From positions 4,464,001-4,528,000 of the forward strand of contig LR590463.1 in NCBI GenBank assembly GCA_901472405.1: a stretch of DNA of 64,000 nt. Direction: 5' to 3'. Shown one piece after another: positions 55,235-64,000 of this stretch. The DNA comes from Serratia rubidaea (GTDB taxonomy: Bacteria > Pseudomonadota > Gammaproteobacteria > Enterobacterales > Enterobacteriaceae). A program made the translations under genes and the position numbers. The notes under the pieces were generated by a model. That model had not been told where the DNA came from, made no database searches, and saw nothing but the letters and a program-made list of their open reading frames with translations. Each line of letters begins with the position of its first letter. The first letter of the stretch is position 1.

Positions 55235-56240
55235 GTGACCGAGATCGGCAAAAACAAGAAAACCACCATCTACGATCTGGCGGCGCTCAGCGGCGTATCC
55301 GCCAGCGCGGTCAGCGCGATCCTGAACGGCAGCTGGAAAAAGCGCCGCATCAGCGCCAGCCTGGCGGAAAAGGTGACGCGGATTGCCGAAGAGCAGGGCT
55401 ACGCGGTCAACCGGCAGGCCAGCCTGCTGCGCAGCGCGCGCTCCAAAACCATCGGCATGATCGTGCCGAAGTACGATAACCGCTATTTCGGCTCGATCGT
55501 CGAGAAATTCGAGGAGATGGCGCGCGAACGCGGCCTGTTCCCGGTAATTACCTGCACCCGGCGCGATCCGGCGCTGGAAGCGGAGGCCGCCAAAACCATG
55601 CTCTCCTGGCAGGTCGACTGCATGATCGTCACCGGCGCCACCGATCCCGACAAAATCGCCGAGATCTGCGCCAATGCGGGCGTGCCGGCGCTGAATCTGG
55701 ACCTGCCCGGCAGCCGCGCGCCGTCGGTGATTTCCGCCAACTTTGACGGCGCCCGCGCCCTGACCCGCCAGCTGTTGCACAACAACCCGGCGAACGCCCC
55801 GCTGCTGTTTATCGGCGGCCGCGGCAGCGATCACAATACCCGGGAGCGCCTGCGGGGCTTTCTGGCCGCGCATCAGGAAGCCGGCCTGACGGTGCCGGAA
55901 ACGCATATTTTTGCTGTGCGGCTATCGGGCGGAAAAGGCAGAAGCGGCGCTGGCGGACTATTTTCACCGCAGCGGCGACGCGCAGAGCGGTTTTTTCGTC
56001 AACTCCACCATTTCGCTGGAAGGCGTAGTCCGCTTTCTCAGCGGCCAGGGCATGCTGCGCGGGGAGCCGCGGCGGGCGATCGGCTGTTTTGACTGGGATC
56101 CGTTCGTCGCCATGCTGGGGGACGAGATCATGATGGTGAAACAGGACGTCGGCGCGATGATGACGGAGGTGTTCCGCCAGGTGGAGAGCGGCATCAGCGG
56201 CACCGCACTGACGGAGATCCCGGTGCAGCTGATGGCGTGA
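55235..56240 (+). CDS. rbtR: LacI-family ribitol regulator RbtR-like, one frameshift
   Basis: Repressor, probably of rbtDK. GTG start VTEIGKNKKTTIYDLAALSGVSASAVSAILNGSWKKRRIS with the helix-turn-helix, then a sugar-sensing domain (TIGMIVPKYDNRYFG, PALNLDLPGSRAPSVISANFDGAR, GGRGSDHNTRERLRGF). One extra T in the run at 55908-55912 breaks IFLCGYRAEKAEAAL. The rest runs to 56240. Start at 55235 is chosen as it has GAGG about 10 bases upstream and begins the family motif. Convergent with alr; ligand is assumed to be ribitol or D-ribulose. Confidence 0.85.
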
Positions 56241-56247
56241 GCAGCTT

Positions 56248-56270
56248 CCCGCTCAGGCGGTCTGAGCGGG
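56248..56270. terminator. Hairpin between convergent rbtR and alr
   Basis: Perfect 9-bp stem CCCGCTCAG / CTGAGCGGG with GCGGT loop, 7 bases after the rbtR stop and 15 bases before the alr stop. No T-tract. Confidence 0.65.
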
Positions 56271-56285
56271 ACGGTCGCGTGCGGC

Positions 56286-57365
56286 TCAGTCGCCGATATA
56301 CTCCATCGCCACGCGCTGGGTCAGCTTGGTGATCAGCTCATAGGCGCTGATGCCGGTTGCGGCGGCGACGCGTTCCACCGGCAGTTCGGCGCCCCACAGT
56401 ATCGCCTCGTCGCCCACTTTATCCCCGGCGTTCGGCCCCAGATCGACGGAGATCATATCCATCGACACCCGGCCGACGATCGGCACTTCACGGCCGTTCA
56501 GCCAGATCGGCGTGCCGCTCGGCGCGCTGCGCGGGTAGCCGTCGCCGTACCCCATCGCCACCACCCCCAGGCGGGTATCGCGCTCGCTGACCCAGCTGCC
56601 GCCGTAGCCGACCGGCTCGCCGGCCCGGTGCTCGCGCACCGCAATCAGGCTGGATTTCAGCGTCATCGCCGGCCGCAGATCGAACGCGCTGGCGTCGCGG
56701 GTTTCCAGCGGCGAGACGCCGTACAGGATAATCCCCGGCCGCACCCATTCGTTATGCGCATCCGGCCACAGCAGCGTGCCGCCGGAGGCGGCGATGGAGC
56801 GCTGCCCCGGTTTGCCGCGGGCAAACTGTTCGAAACAGGTGATCTGCCGCAGCGTCGCGTCGGACTCCGGCTCATCCGCCCGGCTGAAATGGCTGATAAT
56901 ATTTACCGGCTGCGCCACGTTGCGGCAGGCACACAGGCGCTGGTAAAACGCTTCCGCCTGCTCCGGGCGCACGCCCAGACGGTGCATGCCGGTATCGAGC
57001 TTCATCCACACCGTCACCGGGTGCGGCAAAGTCGCCTGCTCCAGCGCTTCAAGCTGTTCGATGCTGTGTACCGCGGTTTCGAGATGATTTGCCGCCAGAA
57101 CCGGCAAATCATCCGCGCAGAAGAAGCCTTCCAGCAGCAGGATCGGTTTAACGATGCCGCCGGAGCGCAGCATCAGCGCCTCGCCGATGCGCGCGACGCC
57201 GTAGCCATCGGCGTCTTGCAGGGTGTGGGCCGTTTCCAGCAGGCCATGTCCATAAGCGTTTGCTTTGACAACCGCAATCAGGCGGCTGTTCGGCGCCTGA
57301 CGGCGTACCTGTTGCAGGTTGTGTCGCAGAGCGCGGCGGTCGATGACAGCGGTTGCCGCTTTCAT
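56286..57365 (-). CDS. alr: Alanine racemase, biosynthetic (Alr)
   Basis: PLP enzyme that makes D-alanine for peptidoglycan. 359 residues, intact. PLP lysine K34 in [10 protein letters not shown], substrate/PLP region [13 protein letters not shown], second active-site Tyr near [13 protein letters not shown]-terminal [18 protein letters not shown]. The ATG lies 24 bases after the dnaB stop; the dnaB-alr order is conserved in enterobacteria. Confidence 0.97.
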   Translation of the reverse strand: MKAATAVIDRRALRHNLQQVRRQAPNSRLIAVVKANAYGHGLLETAHTLQDADGYGVARIGEALMLRSGGIVKPILLLEGFFCADDLPVLAANHLETAVHSIEQLEALEQATLPHPVTVWMKLDTGMHRLGVRPEQAEAFYQRLCACRNVAQPVNIISHFSRADEPESDATLRQITCFEQFARGKPGQRSIAASGGTLLWPDAHNEWVRPGIILYGVSPLETRDASAFDLRPAMTLKSSLIAVREHRAGEPVGYGGSWVSERDTRLGVVAMGYGDGYPRSAPSGTPIWLNGREVPIVGRVSMDMISVDLGPNAGDKVGDEAILWGAELPVERVAAATGISAYELITKLTQRVAMEYIGD

Positions 57366-57389
57366 TTCAGTTCCTTGGCTGAGTATTAA

Positions 57390-58805
57390 TTATTCGTCGT
57401 CGTATTGCGGGCCGGCGTAGTTGTCAAAGCGCGACCACTGGCCGTTAAAGGTCAGGCGTACCGTACCGATCGGGCCGTTACGCTGTTTACCAATAATAAT
57501 TTCGGCGATCCCTTTCAGATCGCTGTTCTCGTGGTACACCTCATCACGGTAGATAAACATGATAAGGTCGGCATCCTGCTCGATGGAGCCGGATTCACGC
57601 AGGTCGGAGTTGACCGGGCGTTTGTCGGCGCGCTGCTCCAGGGAGCGGTTCAGCTGCGACAGCGCCACCACCGGCACCTGCAGTTCCTTCGCCAGCGCCT
57701 TCAGCGAGCGCGAGATTTCGGCGATTTCCAGCGTTCGGTTGTCCGACAGCGACGGCACGCGCATCAGCTGCAGGTAGTCGATCATGATCAGGCTCAGGCC
57801 GTCGTTTTCACGGAAAATACGGCGGGCGCGCGAGCGCACCTCGGTCGGCGTCAGGCCGGAGGAGTCGTCGATATACATATTGCGCTTCTCCAGCAGGATG
57901 CCCATGGTGCTGGAAATGCGCGCCCAGTCCTCATCGTCCAGCTGGCCGGTACGGATGCGGGTCTGGTCGACGCGCGACAGCGAGGCCAGCATACGCATCA
58001 TGATCTGCTCGCCGGGCATCTCCAGGCTGAAGATCAGCACCGGTTTGTCCTGCAGCATCGCGGCGTTTTCACACAGGTTCATCGCAAAGGTGGTTTTACC
58101 CATCGACGGACGCGCCGCCACGATGATCAGATCCGATCGCTGCAGGCCGGCGGTTTTCTTGTTCAGATCCTGATAGCCGGTGTCCACCCCGGTGACGCCG
58201 TCGTGCGGCGTCTGGTACAGCGATTCGATACGGGATACGGTGGCTTCCAGGATCTGATCGACGCTTTTCGGTCCTTCATCCTTATTGGCGCGGTTTTCCG
58301 CAATCTGGAACACCCGCGATTCCGCCAGATCGAGCAGGTCTTCGCTGGTGCGCCCCTGCGGATCGTAACCGGCGTCGGCGATCTCATTGGCCACCGCGAT
58401 CATCTCGCGCACCACCGCGCGTTCGCGCACGATATCGGCATAGGCGCCGATGTTGGCGGCGCTCGGCGTATTCTTCGCCAGCTCGGCCAGATAGGCGAAG
58501 CCGCCGACGGAATCCAGCTCATCCCGCTGTTCCAGCGATTCGGACAGGGTGATCAGGTCAATCGGCTTGCTCATTTCCAGCAGGCGCTGCATCTCGGTAA
58601 AGATCAGGCGGTGCGGACGGCTGAAGAAGTCGTTGGCGACCACGCGTTCCGCCACGTTGTCCCAGCGCTCGTTATCCAGCATTAAACCGCCCAACACGGA
58701 CTGTTCCGCCTCCAGCGAATGCGGCGGCATCTTCAGCCCTTCCATTTGGCGATCGCGCGGTGCCTGCGCCTCGTTAGATTTGTTGGTGGGTTTCTTTCCT
58801 GCCAT
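57390..58805 (-). CDS. dnaB: Replicative DNA helicase DnaB
   Basis: Hexameric 5'-3' helicase of the replisome. 471 residues, same as E. coli. N-terminal domain PHSLEAEQSVLGGLMLDNERWD, linker helix region, RecA-like domain with Walker A AARPSMGKTTFAMN, Walker B LSLIMIDYLQLM and arginine-finger side QLNRSLEQRADKRPVNSDLRESGSIEQDADLIMFI. Intact, upstream of alr. Confidence 0.98.
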   Translation of the reverse strand: MAGKKPTNKSNEAQAPRDRQMEGLKMPPHSLEAEQSVLGGLMLDNERWDNVAERVVANDFFSRPHRLIFTEMQRLLEMSKPIDLITLSESLEQRDELDSVGGFAYLAELAKNTPSAANIGAYADIVRERAVVREMIAVANEIADAGYDPQGRTSEDLLDLAESRVFQIAENRANKDEGPKSVDQILEATVSRIESLYQTPHDGVTGVDTGYQDLNKKTAGLQRSDLIIVAARPSMGKTTFAMNLCENAAMLQDKPVLIFSLEMPGEQIMMRMLASLSRVDQTRIRTGQLDDEDWARISSTMGILLEKRNMYIDDSSGLTPTEVRSRARRIFRENDGLSLIMIDYLQLMRVPSLSDNRTLEIAEISRSLKALAKELQVPVVALSQLNRSLEQRADKRPVNSDLRESGSIEQDADLIMFIYRDEVYHENSDLKGIAEIIIGKQRNGPIGTVRLTFNGQWSRFDNYAGPQYDDE

Positions 58806-59042
58806 AGTGGGGACGCATTACCTGTTATGAAGTGACAACGCGGCAGTATATACCCTAAATAATTCCAGTTACAGGCGGGCGGCAAGGGAAGAAATCCCGA
58901 TGGGCTGACTCAGGCCGGTGATTCGGCTGACTGAGCGCAGCCAACGCCGCTGTAACCTGAAGTATGACGGCTATACATTAATGACCCATAACGATGTCCT
59001 AACATTAGGATCTAACGGCGACAGTGCACACGAGGAGGAGCT

Positions 59043-60029
59043 ATGGCCAAGCGCATTCAGTTTTCCGCCACCGGTGGAGCGGAAGTTTTACAATTCGTTG
59101 ATTTTACCCCGCGCGATCCGGCCGCCGGCGAGGTACAGATTGAAAACCGGGCCATCGGCATCAACTACATCGATACCTATGTGCGCAGCGGTTTATACGC
59201 GCCGCCGTCGCTGCCGAGCGGGCTGGGCACCGAAGCGGCGGGCGTGGTGAGCAAAGTAGGCGCCGGCGTCAGCGCGCTGAAGCCGGGCGACCGCGTGGTG
59301 TATGCGCAGGCGCCGCTGGGCGCCTACAGCGAAGTGCATAACGTGCCGGAAGAAAAAGTGGCGCTGCTGCCGTCCAACATCAGTTTCGAACAGGGCGCGG
59401 CCTCCTTCCTCAAGGGGCTGACCGTCCACTATCTGCTGCGGCAGACCTATAACCTGCAGCCGGGGGAAACCTTCCTGTTCCACGCCGCCGCCGGCGGCGT
59501 CGGGCTGATTGCCTGCCAATGGGCGAAGGCGCTGGGCGCCAGACTGATCGGCAGCGTCGGCTCGGCGGAAAAAGCGGCGCTGGCGCAGCAGGCCGGCGCC
59601 TGGGCGACCATCAACTATCAGCAGGAAGACATTGCCGAGCGCGTGGCGGCGCTGACCGACGGCGAGAAGGTCAGCGTGGTGTATGATTCGGTCGGCAAGA
59701 GCACCTGGCAGGCTTCGCTTAACTGCCTGAAGCGCCGCGGCCTGATGGTCAGCTTCGGCAACGCCTCCGGGCCGGTAACCGGCGTCGATTTGGCGCTGCT
59801 GAATCAGAAAGGTTCGCTGTATGTCACCCGCCCTTCCCTCAACGGCTACATCACCAACCGCGCCGAGCTGGAATACGCCAGCAACGAGCTGTTTGCGCTG
59901 ATTGGCAGCGGCGCCATCAAGGTGGAAGTGAACGACGAACAAAAATTTGCGCTGGCTGACGCGCAGCGCGCGCACCAGCGGTTGGAAAGCCGCCAGACCA
60001 GCGGCTCCAGCCTGCTGATCCCCGGCTGA
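59043..60029 (+). CDS. qorA: NADPH-quinone oxidoreductase QorA
   Basis: Zeta-crystallin-type reductase of quinones. 328 residues, intact. MAKRIQFSATGGAEVLQFVDF at the start, GINYIDTYVRSGLY and LPSGLGTEAAGVV, NADPH motif HAAAGGVGLIACQWAKALGA, no zinc ligands (as expected for QorA). C-terminal FALADAQRAHQRLESRQTSGSSLLIP. GAGGAG precedes the start. Divergent from dnaB, as in E. coli. Confidence 0.96.
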   Translation: MAKRIQFSATGGAEVLQFVDFTPRDPAAGEVQIENRAIGINYIDTYVRSGLYAPPSLPSGLGTEAAGVVSKVGAGVSALKPGDRVVYAQAPLGAYSEVHNVPEEKVALLPSNISFEQGAASFLKGLTVHYLLRQTYNLQPGETFLFHAAAGGVGLIACQWAKALGARLIGSVGSAEKAALAQQAGAWATINYQQEDIAERVAALTDGEKVSVVYDSVGKSTWQASLNCLKRRGLMVSFGNASGPVTGVDLALLNQKGSLYVTRPSLNGYITNRAELEYASNELFALIGSGAIKVEVNDEQKFALADAQRAHQRLESRQTSGSSLLIPG

Positions 60030-60036
60030 TAACAGA

Positions 60037-60060
60037 AAAGGGCTCCTGACGGAGCCCTTT
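60037..60060 (+). terminator. Intrinsic terminator of qorA
   Basis: Perfect 10-bp stem AAAGGGCTCC / GGAGCCCTTT with TGAC loop, then CTGATA; 7 bases after the qorA stop. The following 60061-60329 holds no convincing gene. Confidence 0.9.
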
Positions 60061-60329
60061 CTGATACTGCGTTTTGTAGGGTAGAGCAGAGTCCGCCCGG
60101 GACAGAGGTTGCTGATGCAACACGATTATTATTAAGGCTGCCCCGTACGGTGATGAAATTGTCAGCATCACTTCACTGCTACGGCGCACATCCTAACAGC
60201 CGCCAAACGCAAAAAGAACGTTAAACGCACCGCTACGGCGTTTTATCGCTCAAGGTGTGATCTCTGCCGCATTCACTCTCTTGTTTGTTACGACATTTTC
60301 ATCATGACTGACTGATTAATCAGCAAAAA

Positions 60330-60548
60330 TCAATAGCGCCGTATCTGCGGTTTTTGCAGCGAGCGATATATCCATACGCCGACCACCGCCAGAATCAGCC
60401 ACGGCAACAGCTTAATCACCATCGCAAACAGGCCGCCCAGCAGCATAAAGGCGGCGGCGACAAACAGCGCGGCCAGCACGCCAAGCAGCGACACGCCGGT
60501 GACCAGCAACATCAGCACAAAGCCGATAAAAAAGAAAATTTCTAACAT
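60330..60548 (-). CDS. pspG: Phage shock protein G
   Basis: Small inner-membrane effector of the phage-shock response, 72 residues. MLEIFFFIGFVLMLLVTGVSLLG is the first of two membrane helices; the second runs MVIKLLPWLILAVVGVWIY. The start at 60548 (not 60578) matches E. coli PspG, and AAGGAAG lies upstream. A sigma-54 promoter sits 44 bases upstream, so expression should need PspF and RpoN. Between dusA and qorA as in E. coli. Confidence 0.92.
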   Translation of the reverse strand: MLEIFFFIGFVLMLLVTGVSLLGVLAALFVAAAFMLLGGLFAMVIKLLPWLILAVVGVWIYRSLQKPQIRRY

Positions 60549-60591
60549 GATAAGGAAGCTCCTCGGTAAAACAGGCATCTGCCAGCGTTAT

Positions 60592-60608
60592 TACAAGAAG
60601 CGTGCCAA
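60592..60608 (-). promoter_or_regulatory. Sigma-54 promoter of pspG
   Basis: On the minus strand TTGGCAC-N5-TTGTA: the -24 GG and -12 GT elements with correct spacing (consensus TGGCAC-N5-TTGCW). Lies 44 bases before the pspG start. Confidence 0.85.
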
Positions 60609-60710
60609 CCTTGGCGGTGTCGGCAACCCGTTGAAATACAATGAAAGCTGCACCGCAGGGCGCGGCACAGCTGGCGAGAATAGCTAACAGTTAGCGTAAA
60701 AAGCGGCGAA

Positions 60711-61757
60711 TTACGCCACTTCGCTGCGCGGCTGGCGCACCAGGCTCAGCGCCTGCTCCACCACGCGCACGTCGGCGCCCGCCTTGTGGGCGTTTTCACT
60801 CAGATGGCGTCGCCACTGGCGCGCCCCCGGGATCCCCTGGAACAGGCCCAGAATATGGCGGGTGATATGGCCCAGGTAGGTGCCGTTCGCCAGTTCGCGT
60901 TCGATGTACGGATACAGCGCCTCGACCACCTCCACGCTGTTGCGCACCGCCGCCTGCGAACCAAACAGCTCGCGGTCCACCTGCGCCAGAATCCCCGGGT
61001 TCTGGTAGGCTTCACGCCCCATCATCACGCCGTCGACGTGCTGCAGGTGCTGCTGCGCCTCGGCCAGGGATTTGACGCCGCCGTTAATGGCGATGGTCAG
61101 CGCCGGGAAATCGCGCTTGAGCTGGTAGACGCGCGGATAGTCCAGCGGCGGTACTTCGCGGTTCTCTTTCGGGCTCAGGCCGGAGAGCCAGGCTTTGCGC
61201 GCGTGGATGATAAACATCTCGCACTCGCCGCGGCCGGAAACGGTGTCGATAAAGTCGCACAGGAAGGCGTAGCTGTCCTGGTCATCGATGCCGATACGGG
61301 TTTTTACCGTGACCGGAATCGACACCGCGTCGCGCATCGCCTTGATGCAGTCCGCCACCAGCGCGGCCTGTCCCATCAGGCAGGCGCCGAACATGCCGTT
61401 CTGCACCCGGTCGGACGGGCAGCCGACGTTCAGATTGATCTCATCGTAGCCGCGCTGCTCCGCCAGTTTGGCGCAGTGCGCCAGCGCCGCCGGATCGCTG
61501 CCGCCCAACTGCAGCGCCAGCGGGTGTTCCTGTTCGCTGTACGCCAGATAGTCCCCTTTGCCGTGAATGATCGCGCCGGTGGTGACCATTTCGGTATACA
61601 GCAGCGTCTCTTTGCTCAGCAGGCGGTGGAAATAACGGCAATGACGATCGGTCCAGTCGAGCATCGGCGCGATGGAAAAGCGGCTGGCGTTAAACGGCCG
61701 TTCAGCGCCGTTTGAGCCGGCATGCGGAGTGTGTTCTGGTTTTAACGAATCGGTCAT
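60711..61757 (-). CDS. dusA: tRNA-dihydrouridine(20/20a) synthase DusA
   Basis: Flavoenzyme that makes dihydrouridine at positions 20/20a of tRNA. 348 residues, intact. [22 protein letters not shown] (FMN site), [41 protein letters not shown] with the catalytic Cys, and [25 protein letters not shown]. Divergent from zur. Downstream lies pspG. Confidence 0.96.
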   Translation of the reverse strand: MTDSLKPEHTPHAGSNGAERPFNASRFSIAPMLDWTDRHCRYFHRLLSKETLLYTEMVTTGAIIHGKGDYLAYSEQEHPLALQLGGSDPAALAHCAKLAEQRGYDEINLNVGCPSDRVQNGMFGACLMGQAALVADCIKAMRDAVSIPVTVKTRIGIDDQDSYAFLCDFIDTVSGRGECEMFIIHARKAWLSGLSPKENREVPPLDYPRVYQLKRDFPALTIAINGGVKSLAEAQQHLQHVDGVMMGREAYQNPGILAQVDRELFGSQAAVRNSVEVVEALYPYIERELANGTYLGHITRHILGLFQGIPGARQWRRHLSENAHKAGADVRVVEQALSLVRQPRSEVA

Positions 61758-61966
61758 TGCGGTATCTATTCAGCATCAGGCGGACAAAAAAGTAATCGCT
61801 GATTATAACGTAAACCGCCGCCGAGGCGAAACCACCGCGCCGCCCGGCATTATCCCGCTGAAAAACGGCCATTTTTGTGGCCGAAGCGACAAGAAAAACC
61901 ACCGGCTATCGGTGATTTGCCGCAGACATGGTAAAATCGCATTTTTAACGTACCGGGATATTCGCC

Positions 61967-62476
61967 ATGAACCCAACCAACCAGGAAAAGCTGCTCGCGC
62001 AGGCAGAACGACTCTGCCAGCAACGCAATGTGCGCCTGACGCCGCAACGGCTGGAAGTGTTACGCCTGATGGCGCAACAGCCCGGTGCGATCAGCGCTTA
62101 CGATCTGCTCGACCTGCTGCGCGTCGTGGAACCGCAGGCCAAACCGCCGACGGTCTATCGCGCGCTGGATTTTCTGCTGGAACAGGGCTTTATCCACCGC
62201 GTGGAGTCGGCCAACAGCTACGTGCTGTGCCACCACTTCGAGGAGCCGATGCATACCTCGGCGCTGTTTATCTGCGACCGCTGCGGCCAGGTCACCGAGC
62301 GCCCGACGGAAGGCGTGGAAGAGACGCTGCAGAAGCTGGCGCAGGAATCCGGCTTTGCGCTGCGCCACAGCGTGGTGGAAGCGCACGGCCTGTGCGCCGG
62401 CTGCGTGGAGGTGGAAGCCTGCGACAGCCAGCATGACTGCGACCACGACCACAGCATCGTGGTGAAAAAGAAGTAA
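61967..62476 (+). CDS. zur: Zinc uptake regulator Zur
   Basis: Fur-family repressor of zinc import (znuABC) that binds DNA when zinc-loaded. 169 residues, intact. Winged helix MNPTNQEKLLAQAERLCQQRNVRLTPQRLEVLRLMAQ..., SAYDLLDLLRVVEPQAKPPTVYRALDFLLEQGFIHRV. Zinc ligands in CHHFEEPMHTSALFICDRCGQV and CAGCVEVEACDSQHDCDHDHS. Divergent from dusA and convergent with dinF. Confidence 0.96.
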   Translation: MNPTNQEKLLAQAERLCQQRNVRLTPQRLEVLRLMAQQPGAISAYDLLDLLRVVEPQAKPPTVYRALDFLLEQGFIHRVESANSYVLCHHFEEPMHTSALFICDRCGQVTERPTEGVEETLQKLAQESGFALRHSVVEAHGLCAGCVEVEACDSQHDCDHDHSIVVKKK

Positions 62477-62484
62477 CCCGCCCC

Positions 62485-62508
62485 GCGGCTTAACGCGCGT
62501 TAAGCCGC
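62485..62508. terminator. Perfect 24-bp palindrome between zur and dinF
   Basis: GCGGCTTAACGC / GCGTTAAGCCGC with no loop, starting 8 bases after zur and covering the dinF stop codon. CTTTCCC follows on the plus side and GGGGCGGG on the minus. Probably a shared terminator/anti-readthrough structure. Confidence 0.75.
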
Positions 62509-63851
62509 CTTTCCCTGCGCAAACCAGGTGCCGTTGACCCGGTGCCGGTGCCAGATCCAGCCGAGCGATACGCCGCGCAGCCCCAGAAATACGCACAGCG
62601 CCAGCCACAGCCCGTGGTTACCCAGCAGCGGTAAACTCAGCAGCGTCAGGCCGTAGCCCGCCGCCGCCACCGCCATGCTGTTACGCATCTCGGCGCCGCG
62701 CGTCGCGCCGATAAACATGCCGTCCAGCAGGTAGCACCAGACGCCAACCAGCGGCAGCACCACCTGCCACGGCAGATAGCCGGCCGCCAGCGCGCGCAGC
62801 TCCGGCAGGGAGGTCAGCATATTGACGATCTGCTGCCCCGCACAGGCGTACACCAGCGCAAAGCCCAGCGCCACCAGACAGGACTGACGACAGGCGGCGC
62901 GCCACACCAGACGCAGCTGGCTGTCGTCGCGCGCGCCGTAGGCATGGCCGGAGTGCGCCTCAACCGCATAGGCGAAGCCGTCCAACGCGTAGGCGGTAAA
63001 GGTCAGCAGGTTCATCAGCACCGCGTTGACCGCCACCACCTCGCTGCCCAGCCGGGCGGCGAAAATGGTCAGCGAAGCGAAGCACAGCTGCAACAGCAGA
63101 GAGCGCAGCATGATATCGCGGTTGAGCGCCAGCAAGCGGCGTACGTTGCCGCGCCAGGCGTGGCGCAGCATCGGCGGTGAAATACCGCGCATGCGCATCA
63201 CGCGCCAGCTAAGCCACAGCCCGAGCAGCAGGGTGGCATATTCCGACAGCGCGGTGGCCGTAGCCGCGCCCTGCACGTTCCAGCCCAGCCCCATCACCAG
63301 CCACAGATCCAGCACGATATTCAGCAGGTTGCCGACAATCAGCAGGATCACCGGCGCGCGCACGTACTGCACGCCCAGCAGCCAGCCCAGCAGCACCATG
63401 TTCGCCAGCGCCGCCGGCGCGCTGAGCCAGCGGATTTCCAGAAACGCCCGCGCCTGCGTCAGCACCTCGCCGTCGCCGCCGACGATCTGCAGCGCGAGGT
63501 CGATCAGCGGATGGCGCAGCAGCACAATCGCCAGCCCGGCCAGCAGCGCCAGCAGCAGCGGCTGCATAAAGGCGCGCGCCAGCGCCTGCGGGTTCTGCGC
63601 CCCCAGCGCCTGCGCCGTCAGCCCGGTGGTGCTCATACGCAGGAACAGCAGCAGCATAAACAGGAAGCTGGTGACCATCGCCCCACCGCCACGCCGCCCA
63701 GATAGACCGGGCTGTCGAGGTGGCCGATCACCGCGGTATCCACCAGCCCCAGCAGCGGCACGGTAATGTTGGAGAAGATCATCGGCAGCGCCAAACGCCA
63801 CAGGGCTTTATCCGTGTCGCTGGTCAAGGAGGCAAGCAGGCGCATAGTCAT
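62500..63851 (-). CDS. dinF: MATE-family efflux protein DinF, one frameshift
   Basis: Multidrug and toxic compound extrusion protein of the SOS-linked DinF type. MTMRLLASLTSDTDKALWRLALPMIFSNITVPLLGL, then DTAVIGHLDSPVYLGGVAVG. One base is missing in the C run at 63681-63684, before AMVTSFLFMLLLFLRMSTTG. About 12 helices follow, with ALDGFAYAVEAHSGHAYGARD as the family signature. Repaired length about 450 residues. Downstream of lexA, as in E. coli where the two are co-transcribed. Confidence 0.94.
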
Positions 63852-63892
63852 ATGTTCCCGTAGCTGAAAAGAGGAGTCAGATAAGAAATAAC

Positions 63893-63918
63893 ATCGCCCC
63901 GGACGTGGCCGGGGCGAT
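63893..63918 (-). terminator. Hairpin between lexA and dinF
   Basis: ATCGCCCCGG / CCGGGGCGAT, perfect 10-bp arms with a 6-base loop, 20 bases past the lexA stop; GTTATTTCTT follows on the minus strand, a weak T-tract. May be a partial terminator that reduces dinF readthrough. Confidence 0.7.
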
Positions 63919-63937
63919 TAAACGCGGGGGATGCGGT

Positions 63938-64000
63938 TTAGATCCAGTCACCGTTGCGGATAACGCCGACGGCCAGCCCTTCAATGGTGAAGTTCTGCTC
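63938..64000 (-). CDS. lexA: LexA repressor, 3' end only
   Basis: Last 20 codons of the SOS repressor, reading EQNFTIEGLAVGVIRNGDWI then stop, identical in type to the C-terminal dimerisation/peptidase end of LexA. The rest lies off the right edge. Upstream of dinF. Confidence 0.93.
   Translation of the reverse strand, partial: EQNFTIEGLAVGVIRNGDWI

Noticed and set aside
57405..58685. 426-codon plus-strand open frame over dnaB
   Set aside because: Exactly antisense to intact dnaB; low-complexity His/Arg/Gln composition typical of reverse-frame shadows in G+C-rich DNA.

Overview
This is a G+C-rich chromosomal segment of an enterobacterium, most likely Serratia (Yersiniaceae). The protein sequences and gene order match Enterobacterales almost gene for gene: tldD-yhdP-rng-maf-mreDCB-csrD, acuI-msrPQ-aroQ-accBC-yhdT-panF-prmA-dusB-fis, ghxP-yjcE, ssb/uvrA, tyrB, alr-dnaB-qorA-pspG-dusA-zur-dinF-lexA. 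The carbon-nitrogen hydrolase between yhdP and tldD, aroQ before accB, and the accessory cargo all fit Serratia. No tRNA, rRNA, CRISPR array, insertion sequence or prophage was seen.

Layout. 1-13.2 kb (minus strand): tldD (3' end off the left edge), a nitrilase-family amidase, yhdP, rng, maf, mreDCB and csrD (envelope, cell shape, RNA decay). 13.5-23.3 kb (plus): acuI, the MsrPQ periplasmic repair pair, aroQ, accBC, yhdT-panF, prmA and dusB-fis with a recognisable fis promoter. 23.9-29.5 kb: an LpxP-type lipid A acyltransferase, a CTP-synthase-like amidotransferase, lrgAB with a divergent LysR regulator, and the YjcE antiporter. 29.6-33.3 kb: ghxP behind PurR-like boxes, then small stress/detoxification genes. 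33.7-37.2 kb: an operon of a secreted metallo-beta-lactamase-fold protein plus an HvfABCX/bufferin-like RiPP system (Cys-rich secreted peptide, MNIO/DUF692 enzyme, DUF2063 partner, DoxX membrane protein), probably for copper. 37.3-40.9 kb: ssb and uvrA with a LexA box between them. 41.1-49.7 kb: alcohol dehydrogenase, maa, yjbR, a LacI regulator with a Gfo/Idh oxidoreductase, and a divergent three-subunit periplasmic FAD/cytochrome c dehydrogenase. 49.7-56.2 kb: tyrB, an Lrp-type regulator, a periplasmic cyclohexadienyl dehydratase (pheC), and a ribitol module rbtK-rbtD/rbtR set between tyrB and alr. 56.3-64 kb: alr, dnaB, qorA, pspG with a sigma-54 promoter, dusA, zur, dinF and the 3' end of lexA.

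Sequence quality dominates gene calling. About 60 single-base insertions or deletions break at least 27 genes, including mreB, mreC and uvrA. Conceptual repair restores family-typical lengths every time, so these are almost certainly consensus errors rather than pseudogenes. Spans given for such genes are the repaired full-length spans, and the breakpoints are listed.

Most interesting: the MBL-HvfABCX operon at 33.7-37.2 kb, the pheC/Lrp pair beside tyrB, and the LacI-Gfo/Idh-membrane dehydrogenase locus with nested inverted repeats.
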